A DNA stretch of 54,206 nucleotides from an uncultured Burkholderiales bacterium (GTDB taxonomy: Bacteria > Pseudomonadota > Gammaproteobacteria > Burkholderiales > Eutrophovitaceae): the NCBI GenBank assembly GCA_951812315.1, contig CATOSA010000067.1:1-54206 (forward strand), written 5' to 3'. This document shows, piece after piece, positions 46,415 through 54,206 of this stretch (within the stretch, counting starts at the first letter, position 1; each line of letters begins with the position of its first letter). A model generated the notes under the pieces. It was not told the DNA's origin. It worked only from the letters and a program-made list of their open reading frames with translations, and made no database searches. The position numbers and the translations under genes were made by a program.

Positions 46415-47839
46415 TTACTGGTCGCGCGTGACGCGCGCTACTTCTTCTACAGAGGTGCTACCGCCTACCAGCCAACGGTCGCAATCCTCGCGAATCGAAC
46501 GAAATCCGCGTTGCGCAGCGATGTTGCGCAACTCGCCCTCGGCTACTCGCGCATGGATCGCCTCGCGAACCGCGTCGTCGACCGCTAGCAATTCGTATGC
46601 ACCAGCGCGACCAGCGTAACCGGTATTCGCACATGCCGGACAGCCGGTGGCATGCCAGTGACCGTTAGCATCTTCCTGGTGGCATTCGACACAAAGCTTG
46701 CGCAACAGGCGCTGCCCAAGCGCACCGAGAAGAGTTGACGACAGCAGAAAAGGTTCAATACCCATGTCAAGTAGCCGGGTTACTGCCGATAGCGCATCAT
46801 TCGTATGCAGCGTTGCGAGAACAAGATGCCCGGTAAGTGAAGCCTGCACTGCTATCTGCGCGGTTTCGCGGTCGCGGATCTCGCCGATCATGATCACGTC
46901 CAGATCCTGTCTCAGGATGGCGCGCAATGCGCGCGCGAACGTCATCTCGATGCGTGGATTGACCTGCGTCTGCCCGATTCCCGGAAGATCGTACTCGATT
47001 GGGTCTTCCACCGTGAGCACGTTGGTCGTCTCGGTATTGACTCTCGAGAGCATCGCATACAGCGTGGTTGTTTTGCCGCTGCCAGTCGGGCCAGTTACCA
47101 GTACGATGCCGTGGCTTAGGCGGACAAGCGAAGTTAACGCGGAAAGCGTATCGGCTGCCATACCAAGGCTCTCGGGTGCCAGCGAACCGCGTTCCTTGTC
47201 AAGCAGACGCAACACGACCCGCTCGCCATGGGCGGCCGGCAAGGTCGAAACGCGCACATCGATCGGGCGTCCACCGAGACGCAACATAATGCGCCCGTCC
47301 TGCGGCAGCCGCTTTTCAGCGATATCAAGATTGGCCATGATCTTGATGCGCGACACCAACGCAGCATGCAAAGCCGCTCGCGGCCGAACCACGTCACGTA
47401 GTGAACCGTCGACGCGATAACGAACGACCGAGTGAGATTCGAACGGTTCTATATGCACGTCGGACGCGCCTTCGCGAACAGCCTGCGAGAGCATTGCATT
47501 GAGCATACGAACGATCGGCGCGTCGTCGTTTTCATCGAGCAAGTCTTCAACGTCAGGAATATCCTGCATCAACCGGCCAAGGTCGACCTCGCCTTCAACT
47601 TCGCCAACTACCGTCGCAGCGCCTTCGCCGCCATCAACATAGGCAGCGCGCAGCCCTTCCTCGAACTGTGCGTCGCTTACCAACATTGGTGTCATATCGC
47701 GAGCGAGGGAGCGCCGTAGTTCGGCGATGGCCACCGGTGGCGTGCGCTCGGTCACCCACAACAGCAAGGATCCGTCGCGCTCGCCAGCCGGCAACACTCG
47801 TTGTGTCCGGGCAAAACCATAAGAGACGAGCTGGCTCAT
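46415..47839 (-). CDS. gspE: Type II secretion ATPase GspE
   Basis: The cytoplasmic hexameric motor of the T2SS, 474 aa. Walker A is [15 protein letters not shown], the Asp box is [18 protein letters not shown], Walker B is [13 protein letters not shown], and the His box is [14 protein letters not shown] zinc-binding insertion CVECH-(x12)-CPAC is present near residues 387-406. The N-terminal N1E part is short ([18 protein letters not shown]). The start ATG overlaps the gspD stop (ATGA), so translation is coupled. No lesion is seen, unlike in gspD upstream and gspF downstream. Confidence 0.96.
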   Translation of the reverse strand: MSQLVSYGFARTQRVLPAGERDGSLLLWVTERTPPVAIAELRRSLARDMTPMLVSDAQFEEGLRAAYVDGGEGAATVVGEVEGEVDLGRLMQDIPDVEDLLDENDDAPIVRMLNAMLSQAVREGASDVHIEPFESHSVVRYRVDGSLRDVVRPRAALHAALVSRIKIMANLDIAEKRLPQDGRIMLRLGGRPIDVRVSTLPAAHGERVVLRLLDKERGSLAPESLGMAADTLSALTSLVRLSHGIVLVTGPTGSGKTTTLYAMLSRVNTETTNVLTVEDPIEYDLPGIGQTQVNPRIEMTFARALRAILRQDLDVIMIGEIRDRETAQIAVQASLTGHLVLATLHTNDALSAVTRLLDMGIEPFLLSSTLLGALGQRLLRKLCVECHQEDANGHWHATGCPACANTGYAGRAGAYELLAVDDAVREAIHARVAEGELRNIAAQRGFRSIREDCDRWLVGGSTSVEEVARVTRDQ

Positions 47840-50082
47840 TGCGCTGGCGGTTGAACGTCTGTCTTGTCTGTATCCGATTGGTTCGCATCAGGCTGCTGCC
47901 CAAGGTGGATTTCCGGCAACACCGGACCTTCAAACGTTGGCAGAGCAAAGCGCGTCTCGGGCAGCATGTCCTTCTCGGCCTGGCGCATCATCTCGTAGCG
48001 CTCGACCGTCAGAGAACGTGAGTCGGCGGCGTTCCGGATGATATACGGTCGCAGGAAAAGCATGAGATTGGTTTTTTTGTTGGCTCGTGTTTCATAACGA
48101 AACAACGCACCCAGAAGAGGAATGTCACCGAGAACAGGCACTTTCTCCACGACAGTTGCGACCTGATCCTGCACCAGTCCGCCCAGCACAATGATGCTGC
48201 CCTCTTCTATGAGAACATCTGTTTCCACCGATCGTTTGGTCGTCACGATGCCCGAATTCGACGCCGTGTCCTCCTTGACCGCGGACGCTTCCTCATAAAT
48301 GCTCATGCGTATCGTGTTGCCCACTGATCTGCGGCTTGACCCTCAGGATCAGCCCTACGTCAACCCGTTCAATGGTCTGGAACGGATTGACGCCGTGACT
48401 CACCGAGCCGGTGTTTGCATACTGACCAGTCACGAACGGCACGTTTTCGGCAACGATAATTGTCGCTTCTTCATTGTCGAGAGTGAGGATGTTAGGGGTG
48501 GACAAAATATTTGCGCCTGTCTCTTTTTCCAATGCGCGCGCCAGAAAGTTCAGATTGGTTACCGTACCCAACCCGGGAATGGTCACCTGCCCCCGAATGA
48601 CGCCGAGGTTGAGCCCGGTTCCAAGATTGCCAAGATTCTGCGCGCCACTAATGATGTTCTGCGATGAGTCTCCGAAATTCGTCCCGCCAATCAGCGCTGC
48701 TTCACCGCCGGCAATATTGTCGAGGCCTCCAAGCCACTGAATGCCAAACTCGGCAGCAAGTTCACTCTGCACCTCTACCAGCAACGATTCGATGAAGACC
48801 TGCGCTTTACGTTCGTCCAGGCGGTCGATCACTTTCCTCAACTGACGGTACGCCGCTTCCGTTGCAGAAATGATTAGTGAATTGGAAGCCGTATCGGCGA
48901 CTACCGTCGCACTTTCGTCGACGCCCTGCCCAGTTGGTTGCGTGCCCGGGGCACGCGCCCGGGCACTTACTCCTCTGGCTGAACCTGTTGGGATCTGGGT
49001 GAGTATCTTGGCAAGCTCTTCCGCTTCTGCATTCTTCAGGGACACCACGTGTACGCCTGCGCCAGCCGGTCCAGGCTTGTCCAGCTGGTCCACGATGCTT
49101 CTTACGGCGCGAATCTGCGAGCGGCTCTTTGATTTGACGATCAGGCTGTTGGTTACCGGATCGGCAAGAACCGTGACTCTTTCGTTTGGATCGAAGGCAG
49201 CACCCGCCTGGGCTTGTTGATCGGTGAGCCGTGCGACGATAAGCGCCATATCAGTCGCAATAGCGTGATCCAGGGAAATCACCTGAGTCAGGTGAACACG
49301 GTGTTACTCACTTTCTACATATCAGTCGCAATAGCGTGATCCAGGGAAATCACCTGGGTCCCGGAAGATTTTTCGACATCAATCGCGTTGATGATTTTTT
49401 CGATACGCCGAAGGTTGTCAGCGTAATCGGTCACCACCAACACGTTGCTGCCAGCGTATGCGATGACCGGGTTGTTAGGCGGAACCAGTGGACGAATCAC
49501 CGGAAGTACGTTGGTTGCCGACTCGTAGCGCAACCGGAACACATGCGTAATCACCTGATCCCCACGCGCGCTGCGCGGCACGCCTGAGATGTCGACCGGG
49601 CCGCCTTGAAATTTTGCGTCGGCTTCCGGGACAACGCGAGATATCGCACCAACCTCGACGACAGCAAATCCTTGCAAGCGCAAGGCAGCAGTCAGCGCAG
49701 CAAGCGCCCGGCTGCGACTCATCGGCTTTTGCGATTGCAGATTCAGCGTACCCTTGACGCGAGGTTCGATCACGAAAGTACGTCCAGTGAAATGACTCAC
49801 CGCGCGTACAACTGCTTCGAGATCAGCGTTGACGAAATTGAGCGTGACGCGGTCTTGGGCAGCGGTCGCAGCCGCAATTCCCAGGAGAAGGCACGCCGAA
49901 AGCAACAGGCGGTTCAGCGCAAACCGCACTGGACGCACCAGGTTTGTTCGAAATGCAGTGGTATTTGGAAACGCGGCTTTTGCGGATGCAGCCAAGTTTC
50001 GCAATAGCGAGATACAAGTCAGCCAAAGCGTTCTATTCGCTTTCGTGTCCTGGCCATCGCAAGTCGAAAACATGTTCAGCAT
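47836..50082 (-). pseudogene. gspD: Type II secretion outer-membrane secretin GspD, broken by a 71-bp insertion and a frameshift
   Basis: The secretin channel. A signal peptide LNRLLLSACLLLGIAAATAA is preceded by about 56 residues that look like an over-long start; a GTG near 49945 (VRPVRFALN) is an alternative. N-domains contain TLNFVNADLEAVVRAVSHFT and VLPVIRPLVPPNNPVIAYAG. The first frame stops after SLDHAIATDM because of a 71-bp insertion that duplicates 39 bp. The next part resumes ALIVARLTDQQAQ with KVIDRLDERKAQVFIESLLV. A one-base gain near 48322 (GTGGG) shifts SGNTIRMSIYEEAS. The secretin signature VPVLGDIPLLGALFR is near the C-terminus. Together the two lesions keep the first and last parts in phase; removing both gives 724 aa. 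Confidence 0.93.
49247..49356. repeat. 39-bp direct duplication flanking 32 bp inside gspD
   Basis: The 39-bp sequence starting CATATCAGTCGCAATAGCGT occurs at 49247-49285 and 49318-49356. Between the copies (49286-49317) lie 32 bp with no counterpart in secretin genes; they contain the imperfect inverted repeat GTGAACAC / GTGTTACTCAC. Deleting one repeat plus the spacer (71 bp) restores GspD exactly. It could result from template-switch replication or an assembly join. Confidence 0.93.
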
Positions 50083-50146
50083 TCGGAATTGTTTCGCGCC
50101 CCGGGAGCCCGGCGCTCCCTTTTGGATTCGTGCATAACTTGATTCA

Positions 50147-50878
50147 TCAGGTCTGCAATTCCCAATTCAGCAAGACCTTTTGCCCTGATCGCGGGCCGAG
50201 CACCCCGATCAAGCCATTCAAGCTCGCGCGCATATGTGGCTCCGCATCGGCCGTACCCGAGAACCGTAGCTTGCCTTGAGCAATCTTTCCAACACCTTCA
50301 AGCAATAGCGGTCCACTCAGCGTTGTCAGTGTAACGTCTCCCTGACCACCGTGCGCCCGTGCGATCACCCGGTAATCGCCAAGCGGGGATACTGGAGACA
50401 GTGCTGACTGCGCCGCGCGCCAATCCATACTGATTTCTCCATCGAATCCGTCACCCGCCACGCGCAAAGTTTCCCAGTGCAACAGTAGTGTGCCACCTGG
50501 CGATATTGTATTGAAAGGTGCACCAGCCACAGATAGCAACCCGGCCGGCAAATACGCACTTCCCGGATCAAGATAAAACCCGTCGCCGTCGTAGCTCAAA
50601 CGCAGCGATCCGTCGACGCCAGCATGTCGAATTTCAACTGCAATTCTTCCCGAGAACAACGCCCGCCATTGCACTTGCCACGACACCCTGTCAGGCACGA
50701 TGCGTGCCTGTTTGCCGTCGCTTATTGCCAGCATGGCAGTGCCACTCCAAACAGTCCCGTTTGCATAAACGAGACGCAGGCGGCTGCCTTGTGCAACCCA
50801 GTCGCCCAGCCAGGCGACCGGCGCATTCACGACGGTGATGATAGCCACCGTCACCGCGACTGCTGCTAGCCTGAACAT
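50147..50878 (-). CDS. gspN: Type II secretion protein GspN
   Basis: A bitopic inner-membrane accessory protein of 243 aa. The N-terminal membrane anchor is FRLAAVAVTVAIITVVNAPV. The periplasmic part begins LGDWVAQGSRLRLVYANGTVW, followed by the GTVWSG block typical of GspN, then long beta-rich sequence with LPAGLLSVAGAPFNTISPGG and GPLLLEGVGKIAQGKLRFSG. GspN is not required in all systems. It lies between gspM and gspD, as in the Xanthomonas-type order. Confidence 0.82.
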   Translation of the reverse strand: MFRLAAVAVTVAIITVVNAPVAWLGDWVAQGSRLRLVYANGTVWSGTAMLAISDGKQARIVPDRVSWQVQWRALFSGRIAVEIRHAGVDGSLRLSYDGDGFYLDPGSAYLPAGLLSVAGAPFNTISPGGTLLLHWETLRVAGDGFDGEISMDWRAAQSALSPVSPLGDYRVIARAHGGQGDVTLTTLSGPLLLEGVGKIAQGKLRFSGTADAEPHMRASLNGLIGVLGPRSGQKVLLNWELQT

Positions 50879-50953
50879 ATTGTGCTGCGCATCGCTCTCT
50901 GACCACTCATGGTTGGCAATCCGTTTCGTTTAGTCACTCTTGCTTGACCAGTT

Positions 50954-51439
50954 CTATCTGACGACCGCGCTTTCGAAAGAGAATGTTGCGTTGACCCTTC
51001 CAGGTGACGCGCGTTCAACGCGCGCTGTAACAACCCGAATTCGCGCCTCGCGCGCAAAACTTTCCAGCCAGGCAAACCATGTTGCCGCCGCAACATTTCG
51101 AGCGCTCACCGATACGGCATTTGCCCCCTCATTAACGACTTCACCGGCAAAATTCGCGCGTCGCATCGATTGTTCGGCGGCGGCGCGCAACGATTCGCGC
51201 GTTTGCACCGTGCCGCCGCGATCTTCAAGCGCGCGAACTTCTGCACGCAATGCCTCGAGCCGCACGAGTTCGTCCTGCAAGCGCGGCAAATCGCCTGCCA
51301 GACGACTACGAGCCTGCCACGCTGGTTCGATAGCAATGGTATACAACAGGCCGATTCCAACAACAATAGCTGCAGCCAGGACCATCATGCGCTCGCGCCG
51401 CGCAAGTCCCCGCCACCAGGTGCGGACCTGCGACATCAT
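50954..51439 (-). CDS. gspM: Type II secretion protein GspM
   Basis: An inner-membrane platform partner of GspL, 161 aa. A short cytoplasmic start MMSQVRTWWRGLARRERMMV leads into one membrane helix, LAAAIVVGIGLLYTIAI. Then a coiled-coil-like part (DLPRLQDELVRLEALRAEVR) precedes a small periplasmic ferredoxin-like domain with TWFAWLESFAREARIRVVTA. The ATG overlaps the gspL stop (ATGA). Sequence conservation in this family is low, so the call rests on position plus architecture. Confidence 0.83.
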   Translation of the reverse strand: MMSQVRTWWRGLARRERMMVLAAAIVVGIGLLYTIAIEPAWQARSRLAGDLPRLQDELVRLEALRAEVRALEDRGGTVQTRESLRAAAEQSMRRANFAGEVVNEGANAVSVSARNVAAATWFAWLESFAREARIRVVTARVERASPGRVNATFSFESAVVR

Positions 51440-52593
51440 GATGCGCCGCCCTTCTGGCTCAAAATCGCCTCGTCACCGGAAAAACGCAACGTCAAGCCCG
51501 CGGCAGCCACTTTTGCGGCCAATCTCGACCGCTTGCCGTCAGTATTCACCGCACCCGGAAGAAAAAGTACTCTTAGCGTGCCGTCAGTGAATTCCATGGA
51601 TTGAACCGAGTCGAAATCGGCAACACCGGCGAATGCGCCGGCAAGCGCAAGAAATCCGCCGCTATGGATGCCGGCACCGGCGCGCAGGCTGGATACGCGC
51701 TGTTGCATTTGCGCCAATGGATCGAGGATTGCCGGAACACCAGGGATGGCATCTGCGACAATCGCCGCCATACTCGCGCGTAACGCTTTCTCTTCACCAA
51801 GAAGCTTCCAGGCGTGCAGATTCAGCCCGCCCAATGCAACCACAAACAAAAGTATTGCGAGTGCCACCGGCGTGCGCAATCGTTTCCAATCGGCGACACC
51901 GGGAGCGAATTGATATTGCAGCAGATCGATCGTAATTTCCGGGACCCGCGTGTCAGGCGACACCTGCCTGACCTCAACACCAAGCGTCTCGCTCCAGACA
52001 TTCACATCGCAGTCGCCGTCTACTTCTGTCGATGCTGGTGGAGCAATCGCCTGTGCGATCAACAGCTGCAGCTCGACCGGCACCGCTTCCTCGATCGCAA
52101 TCGACACGCCGAACGATGCACCGGTACATACGCTACCAAAACCGTCGCGTATCCTGACTCGCCAACAGTCCACTTTGAACGGCAGCGCCAGCGGATTCAG
52201 TGTGGCGGCGACAACGCTACGCCCAGCCTGCGTGAACACGTCGAGTGTGTGAGCAAATGACGCACGATCGACGACAGCGGCCACGGCGACGCCGTCCGGG
52301 TCGCGCTCACTCGCAACAACGTGCACGTCCTCGGCATCGCCCGCCAGTCTTTCTTCTACCAACCCTGGAAGGGCTGCCGCCAGTTTGGACCGCGCCAGAT
52401 TCGGCGTCCGCACATCAAGCAATACGCCGTCCCGGCCGTGCACAACCAGCTCACAGGGCATGCCTTTGGGTAGCCCCGAGATCGCCGATTCTCCAAGGTG
52501 ATTCACATGGCGGTCGGAATTGATGACTTCGAATTCGACACGTGAGTCGGCTCTTATCTCCGACATGGGCGGCAACCATATGCGTAGTCTCAC
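51436..52593 (-). CDS. gspL: Type II secretion protein GspL
   Basis: 385 aa. The cytoplasmic actin-like domain includes VVHGRDGVLLDVRTPNLARS and ALPGLVEERLAGDAEDVHVV (GspL cytoplasmic part that binds GspE). One membrane helix is at TPVALAILLFVVALGGLNLH, and the periplasmic domain ends RFSGDEAILSQKGGAS. The start is GTG 52593, overlapping the gspK stop; an internal ATG (MSEIRADSRV) is possible. It links the GspE motor to the inner-membrane platform. Confidence 0.87.
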   Translation of the reverse strand: MRLRIWLPPMSEIRADSRVEFEVINSDRHVNHLGESAISGLPKGMPCELVVHGRDGVLLDVRTPNLARSKLAAALPGLVEERLAGDAEDVHVVASERDPDGVAVAAVVDRASFAHTLDVFTQAGRSVVAATLNPLALPFKVDCWRVRIRDGFGSVCTGASFGVSIAIEEAVPVELQLLIAQAIAPPASTEVDGDCDVNVWSETLGVEVRQVSPDTRVPEITIDLLQYQFAPGVADWKRLRTPVALAILLFVVALGGLNLHAWKLLGEEKALRASMAAIVADAIPGVPAILDPLAQMQQRVSSLRAGAGIHSGGFLALAGAFAGVADFDSVQSMEFTDGTLRVLFLPGAVNTDGKRSRLAAKVAAAGLTLRFSGDEAILSQKGGAS

Positions 52594-53507
52594 GCCCCGA
52601 CCTCACCTTTCCATATCATCTGAACACGCCCTTGTTCACGGCGCAAAAGCGCACGCTGATGTAGCTTCGCACGACGATACTCAATCGCGCCTTCAAGTAT
52701 GAAAAATCGTGAGGCGACCGCGATCTGACCGGCTGGCGCATTGGGCTTCAAATCGCGCAGACGCGAAAGGACATCGGTCAAATCCTTGAATGCGGCCCGA
52801 TCGCGGCTTGCAATAAGACGCTGTGCGTCGGTCAACGAGACGTTGTCGAAGCGCGCGGCGAGTACTTCCGGCAGCGCAGTGTTCGCGTTGATCGGCGTTG
52901 GGACGGGCAGGATCGTAACGAAGGCGCGCAATTCCAGTAGCTCCGCACGTAATTTCGGGTCAGAAAAATTGATTTCATCGATGTCGGCAGGCACAAGACG
53001 ATTTCCGGCAATGCGCGTCGACAACGCCAGATCGATTTCCTGCGCGAGCGGTTCAGCCAGCGAAGCGTCTAGACCTGCAATCGAAAGCAACCTCTCGAGC
53101 ACGGCAACTTCGTCGGGCACAGGACCTTCACTGCCAACGAGATTGCGCAGGTTGAAGCGTGCCTGAGCGTCTTTCACGGTGCCGTCGAGCCATGCCGGGT
53201 CACGCTCGTCATCGTTGAGCCGTGTTTGTTCAAGCGGCACGGCCCACGGCTCGGCAAGATGATCGGTCGTCGACGCGCGCGCGTCTTCCTGCAAAATTAC
53301 GCGCACCCAGTCAACCGCACCCGCCATTAGCCAACGCACTTGCGCGGCGGCAAAGTGATTCTCGACCGTGCGCGCCATAACGCTTTGGCGCTGGAACGTG
53401 CCACTCACCATCAGTGCCGCAAATGCGACCACCAGCATCGCCATGACAACGGCGGCACCTTGTTCGCGAATATTCGAACTGCGAATTTGCGTGTTGGCCG
53501 GGGTCAT
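52590..53507 (-). CDS. gspK: Type II secretion minor pseudopilin GspK
   Basis: About 305 aa from ATG 53505-53507, which overlaps the gspJ stop as ATGA. A prepilin-like N-terminus has EQGAAVVMAMLVVAFAALMV, with Glu close to the expected +5 position after a short leader. The large globular insert shows RFNLRNLVGSEGPVPDEVAV and DEINFSDPKLRAELLELRAF, and PTPINANTALPEVLAARFDN, a GspK signature (INVNTA-type). GspK caps the pseudopilus with GspI and GspJ, whose genes precede it. Confidence 0.9.
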   Translation of the reverse strand: MTPANTQIRSSNIREQGAAVVMAMLVVAFAALMVSGTFQRQSVMARTVENHFAAAQVRWLMAGAVDWVRVILQEDARASTTDHLAEPWAVPLEQTRLNDDERDPAWLDGTVKDAQARFNLRNLVGSEGPVPDEVAVLERLLSIAGLDASLAEPLAQEIDLALSTRIAGNRLVPADIDEINFSDPKLRAELLELRAFVTILPVPTPINANTALPEVLAARFDNVSLTDAQRLIASRDRAAFKDLTDVLSRLRDLKPNAPAGQIAVASRFFILEGAIEYRRAKLHQRALLRREQGRVQMIWKGEVGA

Positions 53508-54083
53508 AGGGGCAATATCCTCAGGTAGCACTCACCGGCGGCGCGTTCTATCGCGACCTCAATCGCCTGCGCGCGCCCGGTCACCGATTCATCAAGCTCG
53601 TTCGGGGCCACCCAATTACCCGACAACAAAAGACGTACGCGGAATTCGCGCACGTCACCCAACATCGTAACACTCGTCGTCGTGTCCTCGTCTTCGATGG
53701 AAACAGTACGAACGAGTTCTTCGCTGCGCACAAAGTAAGTCACAGTCTGGGCACCAGGACTCTCTGGACGGGTACGAAACAGGGAGAACTCGATTGTCCC
53801 GGTTTCGGTCGGTAGTGACGTTGATCGCATAGGGCAACGGTGAATTGACCGGCGGTGCAGCCATCAGAACATCTGCAATACTCACGTCTATATCGCGCTC
53901 AATTTGCGCGATCGTACGTACAACGCGTTCGATCTCCACGGTTTCTTCATTGACACGATCGCGCAGCGCGACCACCTGATCAAGCCCGCGCCAGGAGATC
54001 ACACCAAGCAAGCCGAGCAGGGGTATGGCCACGAGCATCTCGACCAACGTGAACCCGCCAGACCTGCAGCCGGTGCGTTTCAT
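53504..54083 (-). pseudogene. gspJ: Type II secretion minor pseudopilin GspJ, frameshifted
   Basis: The prepilin peptidase site is clear: SGGFTLVEMLVAIPLLGLLG, with Gly before Phe and Glu at +5. The frame continues to LPYAINVTT, then slips: the conserved rest ETGTIEFSLFRTRPESPGAQ is in the other frame. One extra C in the GACC run near 53812 accounts for it; repaired length is about 192 aa. The end ...ECYLRILPL is followed by TGA overlapping gspK. ATG 54083 overlaps the stop of the partial gspI. If the lesion is real the pseudopilus tip would be incomplete. Confidence 0.9.
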
Positions 54084-54206
54084 GTCTCGTCCGCCAGTAT
54101 GCCAACAAGTTCGACAAGGTAATGTTGGTCTTCGCCATCGACATAAACGCGCACCTCGATGCGCTGGAACAGTGGATTAGGTGTCGCCGATATTTGCTGG
54201 CGGCAT
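54080..54206 (-). CDS. gspI: Type II secretion minor pseudopilin GspI, C-terminal part only
   Basis: The last 41 codons of a gene that enters from beyond the window edge. They read NPLFQRIEVRVYVDGEDQHY and LVELVGILADET, like the C-terminal strand pair of GspI. The TGA overlaps the gspJ ATG (ATGA). Identity is inferred mainly from the position directly upstream of gspJ; the N-terminal prepilin motif is outside the window. Confidence 0.7.
   Translation of the reverse strand, partial: CRQQISATPNPLFQRIEVRVYVDGEDQHYLVELVGILADET

Noticed and set aside
1..54206. CRISPR array, tRNA, tmRNA, prophage or integrase
   Set aside because: No regularly spaced repeats, cloverleaf sequences, phage structural genes or tyrosine recombinase motifs were seen.

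Overview
The window reads as a chromosomal segment of a moderately GC-rich Gram-negative bacterium, most likely an uncultured gammaproteobacterium. The grounds are a general (type II) secretion operon, a von Willebrand lipoprotein of the YfbK type, a SoxCD pair, a sodium-coupled NSS transporter, cytochrome b561, and Shine-Dalgarno-led, often ATGA-coupled genes. The lineage is inferred from gene content only; no rRNA or tRNA gene is present.

Layout. (1) 1-6.75 kb, ordinary chromosome: a phytanoyl-CoA dioxygenase-like gene cut by the window edge, two DNA-repair glycosylases (UDG-like and Fpg/Nei), a MOSC protein, a small exported protein, an exported sulfatase and apt. (2) 7.0-20.9 kb, a defence island entirely on the minus strand. 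In transcription order it holds a membrane protein, a 72-aa CxxC protein and a PD-(D/E)xK-like nuclease; then hsdM, hsdS, an RloC/PrrC-like AAA_13 ATPase, an AlbA_2/GHKL ATP-binding regulator, hsdR, and a TIR-like protein with an unrecognised N-terminal domain. A 28-codon copy of the hsdR 5' end sits between rloC and the AlbA_2 gene, a scar of module shuffling. (3) 21.1-24.3 kb: a YfbK-like vWA lipoprotein gene split by a 1292-bp IS3-family element with a 3-bp target duplication. (4) 24.8-43.4 kb, metabolism: Ldh_2 dehydrogenase, SDR, HpcH/HpaI aldolase, enoyl-CoA hydratase, serine hydrolase, SoxD/SoxC, NSS transporter, cytochrome b561, a saccharopine dehydrogenase-like enzyme, amidohydrolase, FAD oxidase, a tandem cNMP-binding protein, DUF1499, bicupin and DUF169. 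A MITE-like element and a 121-bp imperfect palindrome lie between genes. (5) 43.6-54.2 kb: a Ser/Thr kinase with a C-terminal cNMP-binding domain, then gspF, E, D, N, M, L, K, J and a partial gspI, transcribed from I to F.

A cross-cutting feature is the number of single lesions in otherwise well-conserved genes. There are eight one-base frameshifts (phyH, hsdR, AlbA_2 gene, cupin, kinase, gspF, gspD, gspJ), four in-frame stops (hsdS TGA, rloC TAG, IS orfB TAG twice), a 71-bp duplication in gspD, a 16-bp tandem duplication in the IS and one IS insertion. Either the assembly carries uncorrected errors or the genome is in early, real decay. In both cases the restored reading frames are clear, and they are described here as the ancestral genes.
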